From contig JAKPYU010000499.1 in the NCBI GenBank assembly GCA_029568995.1, forward strand, positions 1-44,965: 44,965 nucleotides of DNA, given 5' to 3'. This stretch comes from Candidatus Omnitrophota bacterium. GTDB taxonomy: Bacteria; Hinthialibacterota; Hinthialibacteria; Hinthialibacterales; JAKPRU01. Numbering within the stretch: the stretch's first letter is position 1; each line of letters starts with the position of its first letter. The notes beneath the pieces are model-generated. The model had not been told where the DNA came from and did not search any database. It was given only the letters and a program-made list of their open reading frames with translations. A program made the translations under genes and the position numbers. Shown one piece after another: positions 37,342 to 44,965 of the stretch.

Positions 37342-38652
37342 TTAGTGTTCGCAGGAATTCTTCACCCTGTCGTACCAGGGATCATCCTGATATGGGAGAT
37401 GACCTTCAGATTTGTAATTGTCGGGGGCAATGCGGACGGGGATGGCAGATCTATAACGATTCGGCCCATCCCAAGGAAGGGGGTCACCCAAAATCTCAAT
37501 CCCATTTTGTTCAGCGGTTTGCCGTATCGCCTTTCGGAGACGTGAAACGGCGGACTTGTTTTCCGTAATAAAGGCAAAGTCTCCTTGATTGGCGGCCTCA
37601 GCAAGAAAATTGAAGAGAGTGTGTTTCTTTTGAGTAACTATTGTGCCCAAACGAAGGAGCTTGCCTGACCCGATCGATTGGTGCAGACCAGCTGTCGGAA
37701 CCTCTTGAACTGGGTATTTCAGAACAATCGCGAATCGGTTCAAGTTGACCTTTCGAAGAGATTTCTCCGACCTGACCGCTTCTGTCTCTTTCTGCTCAGA
37801 CTGCCCGGCGTCTGGAGGGGCTGTTGCCGCCCCACTGCCGTCTATGTCGGTTGGAGTCGCGTTCTGTTCCTCAAGTTCAATCTCCCTTCTGGCTTTTGCT
37901 CGCTCTCTCTCTTCCCAAATTATCTGTTGTCTTTTCTTTTCAATCTCTTTCTCCTTACGTTTTTGGGCTTCCTGCTCCACTTTGATTTGTTGATGTTTCT
38001 GGGCCAATTTCTTTGGAAGCAGCCTCAGATCCTTCATGTATTCGGCCTTTTTCTTGTTAAGATGATTTAGCGTGCTTTTTCCGCATCCACGCCGAGCCAA
38101 ATCCTCATGATCCCTGCAGTCCTCAAACAAGGGCAAACCTGTCCACTCTTTCCCCTCCTCATCGACATACTTCCCCCGCCACCTTACCCCAGCCAAGTCA
38201 AAGTCCTTTTTCCGCGAAGCAACCTCTTCGCACATCGCTCGAAGGATTTCCTTCCAGGGGAAGAATTTGGGTTCCAGCTTGTACTCAATGCTTTTCACGC
38301 GCGTTTCCTTGGTAATACTTCCATCGGTCCCTTGGCCCCCACAGAAGGTGGGCAACTTTTCCATAGAGGCTTGTTTGAGTTCCCAATGCGATCCGTCCCG
38401 ATTCTGGAGGTATATCTTTCGAATGGATTGGACCCATTCCGGGTGCAGGTAGAAGTTGCCCAGGCGGTGGATGTTCAATACACCCAATTCGCCTTCGTGT
38501 CCCCCTATCAACGAAAGGAGGAATCCCAAGGGCTTCTTCTTGGTCTTGTCCAGCTGCCAGTCATTTTCACAATGGATGGTCAATTCCAGTGCATGGAAGT
38601 ACAATCCGATAATGCACTGGAGTCGTCCGGGCTCATTTTGCATGGAAGCCAT
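37342..38652 (-). CDS. Hypothetical protein with central coiled coil
   Basis: 436 residues and no family recognised. The ATG at 38652 has GGGGG 8 bases upstream. The N-terminal 190 residues are globular, with IIGLYFHALELTIHCENDWQ and HPEWVQSIRKIYLQNRDGSH. A strongly charged helical stretch follows (KKKAEYMKDLRLLPKKLAQK, then EKEIEKKRQQIIWEERERAK), then an acidic/Ala-rich linker. The C-terminal ~120 residues (VNLNRFAIVLKYPVQEVPTA, then FAFITENKSAVSRLRKAIRQ) may form a small domain. No signal peptide. It lies between the excisionase-like gene and the tRNA-Arg, on the same strand as the element genes, and could be element cargo. Confidence 0.65.
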   Translation of the reverse strand: MASMQNEPGRLQCIIGLYFHALELTIHCENDWQLDKTKKKPLGFLLSLIGGHEGELGVLNIHRLGNFYLHPEWVQSIRKIYLQNRDGSHWELKQASMEKLPTFCGGQGTDGSITKETRVKSIEYKLEPKFFPWKEILRAMCEEVASRKKDFDLAGVRWRGKYVDEEGKEWTGLPLFEDCRDHEDLARRGCGKSTLNHLNKKKAEYMKDLRLLPKKLAQKHQQIKVEQEAQKRKEKEIEKKRQQIIWEERERAKARREIELEEQNATPTDIDGSGAATAPPDAGQSEQKETEAVRSEKSLRKVNLNRFAIVLKYPVQEVPTAGLHQSIGSGKLLRLGTIVTQKKHTLFNFLAEAANQGDFAFITENKSAVSRLRKAIRQTAEQNGIEILGDPLPWDGPNRYRSAIPVRIAPDNYKSEGHLPYQDDPWYDRVKNSCEH

Positions 38653-39277
38653 TGCGGAATCCCCCTTTTGTCGCCAGGAATCTCTTTCCACCCAACACCG
38701 GGTGGAGACGTACCGAGAACCGCACATTCACTTCGATCCCAGTCTAGCACGGCAGGATTCCAGCCTCACACCGCACGACCGGACCGGTTCTCGGATACTA
38801 TTCTCCCGCTGAGGACAAGATAGGTCAACACAAAGACAACAGATCCCGGTCCGAAGAGGTTCTGATGCGAGGGAAATGTGGGGAGTTTCGGCCTCGCGCC
38901 GATTGCCGGTCAAATCCTACCGATAACACTGGCTGTGGAAGGCCGGTTGATCAACGGATTTTGTGGGATCTGGCAAGGGGTGCAATCGTCGTTCCGATCA
39001 CGTCCGCAGGAGAGGTCTGAGCACCAGGACGGTGGGATAACCTCTTCGCAGCGACACGCCGAGTCTTTTTCGGAATCCGGGCCAGAGATGGGCGAGGCGG
39101 CTGGACCGGTCACAGGTCAGGGTCAACACGGTCCGAAAATGATCCGCGTGAGATTTTTTTTCTGCGGAAAGGATGAGACCAGAACGGTCCGAAAACGGTC
39201 CGAGCAAGCAAAACGCAACTTCGATTCGGACTGAGCGAATCTATCGTAAGTTCTTATTTATGAGTGGCTTAGGTTTC
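38653..39277. other. Intergenic region between the coiled-coil gene and tRNA-Arg
   Basis: 625 bases without a supported gene. Three copies of CGGTCCGA cluster at about 39129-39203, two of them in tandem (CGGTCCGAAAACGGTCCGAG). Such short repeats beside a tRNA 3' end can be recombinase or regulator sites, but this is not shown. Open frames in this stretch have no family resemblance. Confidence 0.45.
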
Positions 39278-39351
39278 CGCGCCGAGAGGGAATCGAACCC
39301 CCAACCTTCTGATCCGTAGTCAGATGCTCTATCCAATTGAGCCATCGGCGC
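39278..39351 (-). tRNA. tRNA-Arg (anticodon ACG)
   Basis: 74 bases on the minus strand. The acceptor stem GCGCCGA/TCGGCGC pairs perfectly, the D arm is GCTC..GAGC, and the anticodon arm TCTGA-CTACGGA-TCAGA places ACG. The T arm has the GTTCGATTC loop, with stem GGGGG/CCCTC including one G-U pair. The discriminator is G and CCA is not encoded. A34 in tRNA-Arg is the bacterial form edited to inosine. The 3' end faces the accessory region to the left, a common integration target. Confidence 0.95.
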
Positions 39352-39428
39352 AATGCCAATTCACAGTCAAATCTTTTACCATCAGCCTGCCTGAACTGCA
39401 AGAGATCAGCCCCACTTCCCGGCACGCC

Positions 39429-42056
39429 TCAAGAGGTCTCGGCTCGCTCCAGATAACAGACCGCCTCCTGCTTAAGCGTGTTCGCATTCAGCCGAAGCAT
39501 ATACCCGACAGCCGCGTCCGCCACGTCGATCACTCGAACCACCTCCGCCCACTTCTCGACATTCGGGAGCAGCTCAGTCAACTTGTTAGGTGACTCCTCA
39601 AAAAAGGACCTTTTCAGGTGATTCTCCTCTTGATCCGGATACAGCGCCAGATAAAGCATGTTCATCTCGATCAACTCGCTGAAGAAATGTGTCCCCAACG
39701 ATACATCCGGGACAAGGTCCTCCCGCATGGCGACGATCTCGCAAAGAAAAGACACCGTGTTGATTTCCGCAAAGGAAACCGGGACCCCAAGCGACGGTGT
39801 GGTGGTTCCCCATCGACCCGGACCGAGAAGCATCACATTTCCCAGCGAATTCGGCGGCTCGATATGAGTCAGCCTGCCGATCAGCCGGGCCACGGAATAG
39901 CGGTCATTCAACGGCATCTGTCCGTATATTGAGGGAGTGACATAAATCAATCGATCCACCGTATCCGAACGGCTATGGCCGATGACAGGACCTTTTGTCT
40001 CCAGAATGAGGTTCTTCTTGTCGAGATCATCGGGAAACGGAACAATGACGCCAGTTCCCTTTACCTGGAATGGACGGCATTGCACGAGATTGATCCGGTA
40101 TGTATGTTCGTTCTCGAAATTGGCGGTAAATTCAATGTCTACCGGGTAGTCGTACGCCTCGCGAAGTGTTTCCAGCATTTTACGCATGTTTTGCGGGAAA
40201 TCGGAGCGAGACAGTAATTTTTCAAATGTCAAAGCCCAGTCTGATGTGGTACGCGATACTTCCGGATTCGTGGACCGGACCGGTCCCGAACTATCGGACG
40301 CAAAGAGATCAATCGGAAGTCCCTCGCGGCTTTCGGCGACCCGGACGAAATTCCGCGAGACCAACTGATTTGCCTCCAGATCCAGTACATCTACTTTGCG
40401 CTGTGCGTATTGCCTTGCCGCCTCGGGGCTTCCTTCCGGCCTTCGCTCGGGTGCGTTCAGGGCCACGACTCGTGTGTAATCGTCGTCCGAGCGATCCACC
40501 GCGCGGGTTCCAAGTCCGAACACCAGGCGAAGTACCCCTGCCTCCGGGTCGATTCTCTCGCTCCAGACATATGGATTGAACGAAAATCCCGTTCCGGCAA
40601 TCTGCGGATAAAACAGGCTGCCGTACAATGAGCCGGAGACACGTTGAACCAGAAGCGCCATCTGTTCTTCCGAATCCAGCAGCCCGCGTCCGGCGCGATA
40701 GCGGATCGCCTTCTCGCTCATGGTACTGGCGTAGATCGTGCGCACCGCGAACATGAAGTCTTCAAGGCGCTTATGCCGCGAACCCTGGTTGGCGCAAAAC
40801 ACACTTTCGTATTTGCCCGCAAAAGAATTCCCGAAGTTATCTTCCAGAAGACTACTGGATCGAACGATAATTGGCGACTGCCCGAAATAGTCGAGCATGT
40901 CCGCAAATTGTTTAGTAATATGATCCGGAAAGGAACCCATGAGAATGCGCTGGCGGGCGATCTCGGCCACGCTGAGCATTGTATGGATGTCTCTTTTCTC
41001 CGGACGCTTCCACCAGCATCCGTTCTGAACCAGAAATGTGTAGAAGACATCCGAACCGATAAAGACGGAATCATGAACCTCCAGCAGGTCTCGCCAACGA
41101 TCGCTTGTCTGCCGCAAAATGGCGCGGGCCAGCAACATGCCGACCGATTTTCCACCGATCAGCCCCGTTCCGATCATCCGCTTGCCGATGTCAAGCAAGT
41201 CTTTCAGTGTGAAATACTTCTCCGCGAGTCGAAACATGCGCGTATCGCGCGACACGATCATCCGCAGGAGCCGGTGAAAGACCTCCTGGGTTTCTGCAGA
41301 ATATTCCTTTTCTGCAATGGCCTCTTGCTGGAGATCCTCTGCTTGTCGAAACGTCCGGTTCCAGATATTCATCCGGGGGCTGGCGGATTCGACGCCGGAC
41401 CAGGGGGAGGAATTCAGGATCTCCGCAATTGTGGAACTGTCCGCAACCGGCCGAAACGTGGAGTCCTCCCAGAGATGAAACATGAACATCATCGGGGAGT
41501 TACGTTGCTGTACTTTCATCGGGCGAACGTAGATGTTTCCCTGATGACGGTAGACGTCGAGAAAAACCTGGGCGGTTTCCGCGATGGCGGAAACGGCATG
41601 GTAGGAATGGTAATTTCTCAGAAGGCCGAAATAAGCAATCGTCTCCAGATCATAAAGATAAGGGCACGTCAGCATGAAAAAATTGCCCAGCATCTGGTCG
41701 CTATACCAATCCACCGCCAGATCGGAGAGGCAATCGAAGACAAAAAAGGCCCCATGTCCGGCCTGCTTAACGCGTTGATGAATCTCTGTGATGAAGCTCT
41801 CGAAACCTGATTCAGGATTGATGAGATAAATATCGGCTCCGGAGTCTTCTGTAAGCAGGGGATCGTGCTTCGCGAATCGAAAGTAGATGAGTTTCCTTTC
41901 GAGTCGGATTGCACTGCTACAGTACGGCTTGACAAATGCGAGATAATCATCAATCGAATCGACTCGCCAGACGACATTATCGCCAGGAATGATTCCACGG
42001 ATCACTCGGTCCAGACCGGGGAGGCCCGTACTCAGCTGAGCATTCATCATTACCAT
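39429..42056 (-). CDS. PEP/pyruvate-binding (PPDK N-terminal-like) protein with degenerate KaiC-like N-terminus
   Basis: 875 residues. The first ~180 residues resemble a RecA/KaiC fold (LSTGLPGLDRVIRGIIPGDN) but the Walker A lysine loop is replaced by WRVDSIDDYLAF, so ATP binding there is probably lost. From about residue 298 it has the ATP-grasp PEP/pyruvate-binding domain: GLIGGKSVGMLLARAI (about 298-313) and the PEP-synthase-type PIIVRSSSLLEDNFGNSFAG (about 395-414). FPDDLDKKNLILETKG, DRLIYVTPSIYGQMPLNDRY and LLGPGRWGTTTPSLG follow towards the C-terminus. No swivelling His domain and no PEP-binding barrel are present, so it is not a full PEP synthase. GGAG lies 8 bases before the ATG at 42056. 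It is 51 bases downstream of nrpR on the same strand, likely one operon. A role as an energy- or nitrogen-linked regulator or kinase-like enzyme is plausible but not shown. Confidence 0.8.
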   Translation of the reverse strand: MVMMNAQLSTGLPGLDRVIRGIIPGDNVVWRVDSIDDYLAFVKPYCSSAIRLERKLIYFRFAKHDPLLTEDSGADIYLINPESGFESFITEIHQRVKQAGHGAFFVFDCLSDLAVDWYSDQMLGNFFMLTCPYLYDLETIAYFGLLRNYHSYHAVSAIAETAQVFLDVYRHQGNIYVRPMKVQQRNSPMMFMFHLWEDSTFRPVADSSTIAEILNSSPWSGVESASPRMNIWNRTFRQAEDLQQEAIAEKEYSAETQEVFHRLLRMIVSRDTRMFRLAEKYFTLKDLLDIGKRMIGTGLIGGKSVGMLLARAILRQTSDRWRDLLEVHDSVFIGSDVFYTFLVQNGCWWKRPEKRDIHTMLSVAEIARQRILMGSFPDHITKQFADMLDYFGQSPIIVRSSSLLEDNFGNSFAGKYESVFCANQGSRHKRLEDFMFAVRTIYASTMSEKAIRYRAGRGLLDSEEQMALLVQRVSGSLYGSLFYPQIAGTGFSFNPYVWSERIDPEAGVLRLVFGLGTRAVDRSDDDYTRVVALNAPERRPEGSPEAARQYAQRKVDVLDLEANQLVSRNFVRVAESREGLPIDLFASDSSGPVRSTNPEVSRTTSDWALTFEKLLSRSDFPQNMRKMLETLREAYDYPVDIEFTANFENEHTYRINLVQCRPFQVKGTGVIVPFPDDLDKKNLILETKGPVIGHSRSDTVDRLIYVTPSIYGQMPLNDRYSVARLIGRLTHIEPPNSLGNVMLLGPGRWGTTTPSLGVPVSFAEINTVSFLCEIVAMREDLVPDVSLGTHFFSELIEMNMLYLALYPDQEENHLKRSFFEESPNKLTELLPNVEKWAEVVRVIDVADAAVGYMLRLNANTLKQEAVCYLERAETS

Positions 42057-42107
42057 GGCGATTCTCCGGGATTGATGACGATGTTCTTTTACTCATGGCC
42101 GATCAGG

Positions 42108-43148
42108 CTAGCGTTCGATAGCGGCGACTCGCCCGGCCGTTTCACTGTAATGAATCAGCTGCTGGAATTCGAACAAGGTACATAGTGCAAAATTCGTCGT
42201 CGGCATTCCCGCCTCCTCGACGGCTGCGAGAGGATTCAGGCCGCCTTTGACAAGGATTCCTGTTCGACCTTCATGAACGGGAAAATCGAGAAGCGGCTGA
42301 CTGGGTCTTCCCATCATGAGAATCCCGCCGAGTCCGACCTGATCCATTCTGCGAAGCAGTTTCTCCACGTCTCCCATGGCGGCGGTGGGGACTTCGCGAA
42401 AGCTGACCCCAATGCGCCCATGTCCCGTTCGTACGGCCTCTCGAACGCTGGTCAGGCCGCCTTTAATAAAGATCTCTAAGGGATCGAGCGAAGTCCCGTC
42501 GTAATAGATCACATCCGTAAACCGGATGGGATGTCCGTCCTGTACCTCGAGTACGCCACCGAAACGCGAGTCGGTCGGAATCCGTGCGCTGAGCAGAACA
42601 CCATTGAGAGTAACGCTGCACACCGTGCCGATTGCCGCATAGCCGGACGGGATCTGGAATTCGCCGATCTCCTCGCCGGGATGCCCGATGTAAAGATATT
42701 CCCCCATGCTCAGCCCGGCTTTGAATACGGGGATCATCTCGTTGATCGCGGCCTTGAGACAGAATTCGTGGATCAGGGAGACATTCAGGACGACCAGGCC
42801 GGATTTGGAGGCGAGGTCAAACGAAATTTTCCACGCGAGGGTGTCCACTTTGGCGGCTGTGAATCCCACGCGCTCCATCACCAGGGCGTCTTTGATCTCG
42901 CCGATTCCCAATTCGGTAATCGTCCGGCCGCCATGCCGGCCACGCCTGGCGTGGGCGACCAATCCATCCCGCTCCATATCCTGGAGATAAAGACGAATGG
43001 TCCGGTCGCTCAGATAGAAACCGGATGCCTCGATTTCCCTGGCAATGTTGGCGCTGCCGATGGGACGGCCATAGTCGCGCAGAACGCGCAAGATGGCAAT
43101 CTTCTGTTTCTGGTGAATCTCAGAAATCGACGCAAATCCTTTCACCAC
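42108..43148 (-). CDS. nrpR: NrpR-type nitrogen-responsive transcriptional repressor
   Basis: 346 residues. The N-terminal winged helix (about 10-75: KIAILRVLRDYGRPIGSANI, YLSDRTIRLYLQDMERDGLV) is followed by one effector-binding DUF128 domain (about 85-330: LALVMERVGF-type opening seen as ALVMERVGFTAAKVDTLAWK, then GYAAIGTVCSVTLNGVLLSA, GGVLEVQDGHPIRFTDVIYY and GILVKGGLNPLAAVEEAG). Methanogen NrpR senses 2-oxoglutarate and represses nitrogen genes by binding GGAA-type palindromes. Some methanogen versions carry two DUF128 domains; this one has one. The start is GTG at 43148, only 8 bases from a palindrome that probably autoregulates it. It is divergent from glutamate dehydrogenase. Family confident; the regulon is inferred. 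Confidence 0.9.
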   Translation of the reverse strand: MVKGFASISEIHQKQKIAILRVLRDYGRPIGSANIAREIEASGFYLSDRTIRLYLQDMERDGLVAHARRGRHGGRTITELGIGEIKDALVMERVGFTAAKVDTLAWKISFDLASKSGLVVLNVSLIHEFCLKAAINEMIPVFKAGLSMGEYLYIGHPGEEIGEFQIPSGYAAIGTVCSVTLNGVLLSARIPTDSRFGGVLEVQDGHPIRFTDVIYYDGTSLDPLEIFIKGGLTSVREAVRTGHGRIGVSFREVPTAAMGDVEKLLRRMDQVGLGGILMMGRPSQPLLDFPVHEGRTGILVKGGLNPLAAVEEAGMPTTNFALCTLFEFQQLIHYSETAGRVAAIER

Positions 43149-43156
43149 ATTGCTTC

Positions 43157-43180
43157 TTAAATGGCAATATTACCATTTAA
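43157..43180. promoter_or_regulatory. Putative NrpR operator 1
   Basis: 24-base palindrome: TTAAATGG, then CAATATTA, then CCATTTAA, with a single mismatched pair (C/A) across its axis. It lies 8 bases upstream of the nrpR GTG start, covering the likely ribosome site or promoter. It resembles the GG-N-CC style of methanogen NrpR sites, though with a shorter core spacing. Confidence 0.65.
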
Positions 43181-43202
43181 ATGCCTTAAAAGGAATCCAT
43201 GA

Positions 43203-43220
43203 AATGGCAATAATTCCATT
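43203..43220. promoter_or_regulatory. Putative NrpR operator 2
   Basis: 18-base palindrome AATGG-CAATAATT-CCATT. It shares ATGGCAAT and CCAT, at the same spacing, with operator 1; the two sites are about 43 bases apart centre to centre, so they lie on the same face of the helix after about four turns. Confidence 0.6.
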
Positions 43221-43445
43221 ATGGGCCTGAGAAACTCGGAAATCGCCATTCGGATCCATTTTCCTTTTTCAGAACCAATCAGTCCAGGGTTCATCCTCAT
43301 TCCCTGGCAATGAATCCTGAATCGTTCTTCGCATTATTTTTCATAAAGTTAAATATATGAAGTATTTATACTTGATACGGATTCTGGTTCGCCAAACTAT
43401 CCTAAAATCATCGAGAAAAGATCCCCTTCGTAGGAACCTGCTGTC

Positions 43446-43474
43446 TTGACAGGCAAAATCTCTTTTTGTATGGT
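43446..43474 (+). promoter_or_regulatory. Putative sigma70 promoter of glutamate dehydrogenase
   Basis: TTGACA at 43446-43451, a 17-base spacer, then TATGGT at 43469-43474. The -35 is perfect and the spacing ideal; the -10 matches four of six positions. Confidence 0.55.
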
Positions 43475-43619
43475 ACAAGATATTGGCGTTTATCTGCCAT
43501 ATTATAAAGGAAACGGACGCCCATTTCACGCTGGGTTTGTGCTTGAATCGAAAAGCCGATCCGGCAGCGTGAGCAGGGTCGTCGCACCGCCTCGGGCGGA
43601 AGAAAGAGGTTCAAGGACT

Positions 43620-44963
43620 ATGTCTTCGTATGCATCAAGGATCATGGATCTGGTGGTGAAGCGGAATCCGGCGGAGCCGGAATTTGCCCAAGCGGTCAAA
43701 GAGGTTCTCGATTCCCTGGGGCCGGTATTGGAAAGACATCCGAAGTATGAAAAGCATCTCATCCTGGAACGACTGATCGAGCCGGAGCGGGTGATCATGT
43801 TCCGTGTGCCGTGGACGGATGAGCAGGGGAATGATCGCATCAATCGTGGGTTCCGTATCGAATTCAACAGCGCCATCGGCCCGTACAAGGGCGGGTTGCG
43901 TTTTCATCCCACCGTGCATCTCGGTGTGCTGAAATTCCTGGCATTTGAGCAGATCTTCAAGAATGCCTTGACCACTCTTCCGATGGGCGGCGGCAAAGGT
44001 GGCTCCGACTTCGATCCGAAGGGCAAATCCGATGTGGAGGTCATGCGGTTCTGCCAGTCGTTCATGACCGAGCTGCAGCGGTATATCGGCGATAACGTCG
44101 ATGTCCCCGCAGGCGATATCGGCGTGGGCGGCAGAGAGATCGGATTCATGTTCGGTCAGTATAAGCGGATCCGCAACGAATTCTCCGGCGCAATTACCGG
44201 GAAAGGATTCAACTGGGGCGGATCGTATATCCGTCCGGAAGCGACCGGCTACGGGGCAACGTATTTTGCACAGAACATGCTCGAATCCAGGGGGGACAGC
44301 CTGCAAGGCAAAATCTGTACCGTCTCCGGTTCCGGTAATGTCGCCCAGTACACGGTAGAGAAAGTAGTCCAGCTGGGCGGCAAATGTGTTTCTCTATCCG
44401 ACTCGAATGGAACTATCTATGACCCGGATGGGATCTCGCTGGAAAAGCTGAACTATGTCATGGATCTGAAGAATGTCCGGCGCGGACGAATCCGCGAATA
44501 TGTCGAGGCATTCCCCACCGCTGTCTACAAGGAAGGCGTCCGGCCCTGGGGTATCAAATGCGATTGCGCATTCCCCAGCGCGACGCAGAATGAAATTAAC
44601 GGCGAGGATGCCAAGATGCTTCTGGATAACGGATGTTTCCTTGTGAGCGAAGGGGCGAATATGCCGACCGATCCGGATGGGGTTCACCTGTTCCTGGAAC
44701 GGAAGATTCTCTACGGTCCCGGCAAAGCCGCGAATGCGGGTGGAGTAGCCGTGTCCGGTCTGGAAATGGCCCAGAATGCACAGCACATCTACTGGCCTCG
44801 CGAAGAGGTCGATAGACGACTGCAGGAGATCATGAAGGCAATTCACACTTCCGTCTCGGAAACGGCGAAAGAATACGGCTGCGCCGATAATCTTGTGATG
44901 GGCGCCAACATCGCCGGTTTTGTAAAGGTTGCCAACGCAATGCTTGACCAGGGGTTGGTGTAA
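43620..44963 (+). CDS. gdhA: NADP-type glutamate dehydrogenase
   Basis: 447 residues, the usual size of hexameric family I glutamate dehydrogenase. It interconverts 2-oxoglutarate plus ammonia and glutamate, here most likely in the biosynthetic direction. Signatures: FRIEFNSAIGPYKGGLRFHP (about 78-97) and LPMGGGKGGSDFDPKGKS (about 120-137) with the catalytic lysine. Then PAGDIGVGGREIGFMFGQYK, the Rossmann motif VSGSGNVAQYTVEK, and PGKAANAGGVAVSGLEMAQN. The ATG at 43620 follows AAGAGGTTCAAGGA; the frame is complete and ends two bases before the window edge. Divergent from nrpR across two operator-like palindromes, so expression is probably set by the nitrogen state of the cell. Confidence 0.96.
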   Translation: MSSYASRIMDLVVKRNPAEPEFAQAVKEVLDSLGPVLERHPKYEKHLILERLIEPERVIMFRVPWTDEQGNDRINRGFRIEFNSAIGPYKGGLRFHPTVHLGVLKFLAFEQIFKNALTTLPMGGGKGGSDFDPKGKSDVEVMRFCQSFMTELQRYIGDNVDVPAGDIGVGGREIGFMFGQYKRIRNEFSGAITGKGFNWGGSYIRPEATGYGATYFAQNMLESRGDSLQGKICTVSGSGNVAQYTVEKVVQLGGKCVSLSDSNGTIYDPDGISLEKLNYVMDLKNVRRGRIREYVEAFPTAVYKEGVRPWGIKCDCAFPSATQNEINGEDAKMLLDNGCFLVSEGANMPTDPDGVHLFLERKILYGPGKAANAGGVAVSGLEMAQNAQHIYWPREEVDRRLQEIMKAIHTSVSETAKEYGCADNLVMGANIAGFVKVANAMLDQGLV

Positions 44964-44965
44964 TT

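Larger units (their letters stand above)
43149..43619. other. Divergent regulatory region between nrpR and glutamate dehydrogenase
   Basis: 471 bases. Holds two related palindromes next to nrpR, a sigma70-like promoter facing the dehydrogenase, and a leader of about 140 bases. The dehydrogenase frame stays open upstream of its start, but the extension does not resemble the family. AAGAGGTTCAAGGA just before 43620 is the ribosome site. Confidence 0.7.

Noticed and set aside
38878-39234. 118-residue plus-strand frame before the tRNA
   Set aside because: No family resemblance, partly built from the CGGTCCGA repeats.
43446-43619. N-terminal extension of glutamate dehydrogenase up to 43446
   Set aside because: The upstream frame is unlike the family, its start codon coincides with the TTG of a good -35 box, and the ATG at 43620 has a ribosome site and the family length.

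Overview
The window is bacterial. Shine-Dalgarno sequences precede many genes, sigma70-like promoters are visible, and there is a tRNA-Arg with an A34-C-G anticodon, a form that needs bacterial TadA editing. Two giant secreted proteins are built from cohesin-like, vWA, CARDB, He_PIG and WD40 modules joined by Thr/Pro-rich TPTRTP-type linkers. There is also a Tat-exported five-bladed-propeller hydrolase-like protein and an NrpR-type nitrogen regulator. This mix is reminiscent of little-cultured lineages near the PVC/FCB groups (Sumerlaeota- or Hydrogenedentota-like), but that is a guess from protein style and not a phylogenetic result.

Layout. (1) 1-6294, minus strand: a defence-type block. 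It holds a large SNF2-family helicase with a C-terminal DUF3883 domain, a UPF0175/PIN toxin-antitoxin pair, a GxxExxY gene sitting between two ~108-bp direct repeats, and a DUF1156 DNA methylase cut off by the window edge. (2) 6465-16568, plus strand: a ten-gene operon with mostly overlapping or nearly touching genes. A complete branched-chain-amino-acid-type (HAAT/Liv) ABC importer (binding protein, LivH, LivM, LivG, LivF) is interleaved with a 67-residue peptide, a radical SAM/SPASM enzyme that overlaps it, a 904-residue protein with a central methyltransferase domain, a small three-helix membrane protein and a second methyltransferase. This is the best candidate here for an undescribed system. 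The layout suggests that a peptide or small molecule is modified by radical SAM and methyl-transfer chemistry and moved or sensed through the Liv-type machinery. (3) 17058-31960, plus strand: two giant secreted modular proteins of 2999 and about 1875 residues, the second with fourteen WD40 repeats. (4) 31961-39277: an accessory or mobile region. It contains a compact tyrosine recombinase interrupted by one in-frame stop, a Tat-signal GH32/43-like protein, a small unknown protein, a phage-type replication protein, an excisionase-like HTH protein and a coiled-coil unknown. It abuts the 3' end of the tRNA-Arg. (5) 39429-44963: a nitrogen-metabolism locus. NrpR and a PEP/pyruvate-binding-domain protein run leftward; NADP-type glutamate dehydrogenase runs rightward. 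The divergent intergenic region holds two related palindromes that look like NrpR operators.

How the parts work together: block 1 is probably antiviral (methylase plus helicase) and has been decorated by small mobile or addictive units. Block 2 reads as one transcription unit. Block 5 reads as an autoregulated nitrogen-assimilation switch. Blocks 3 and 4 are secreted surface proteins and a decaying or domesticated integrative element.
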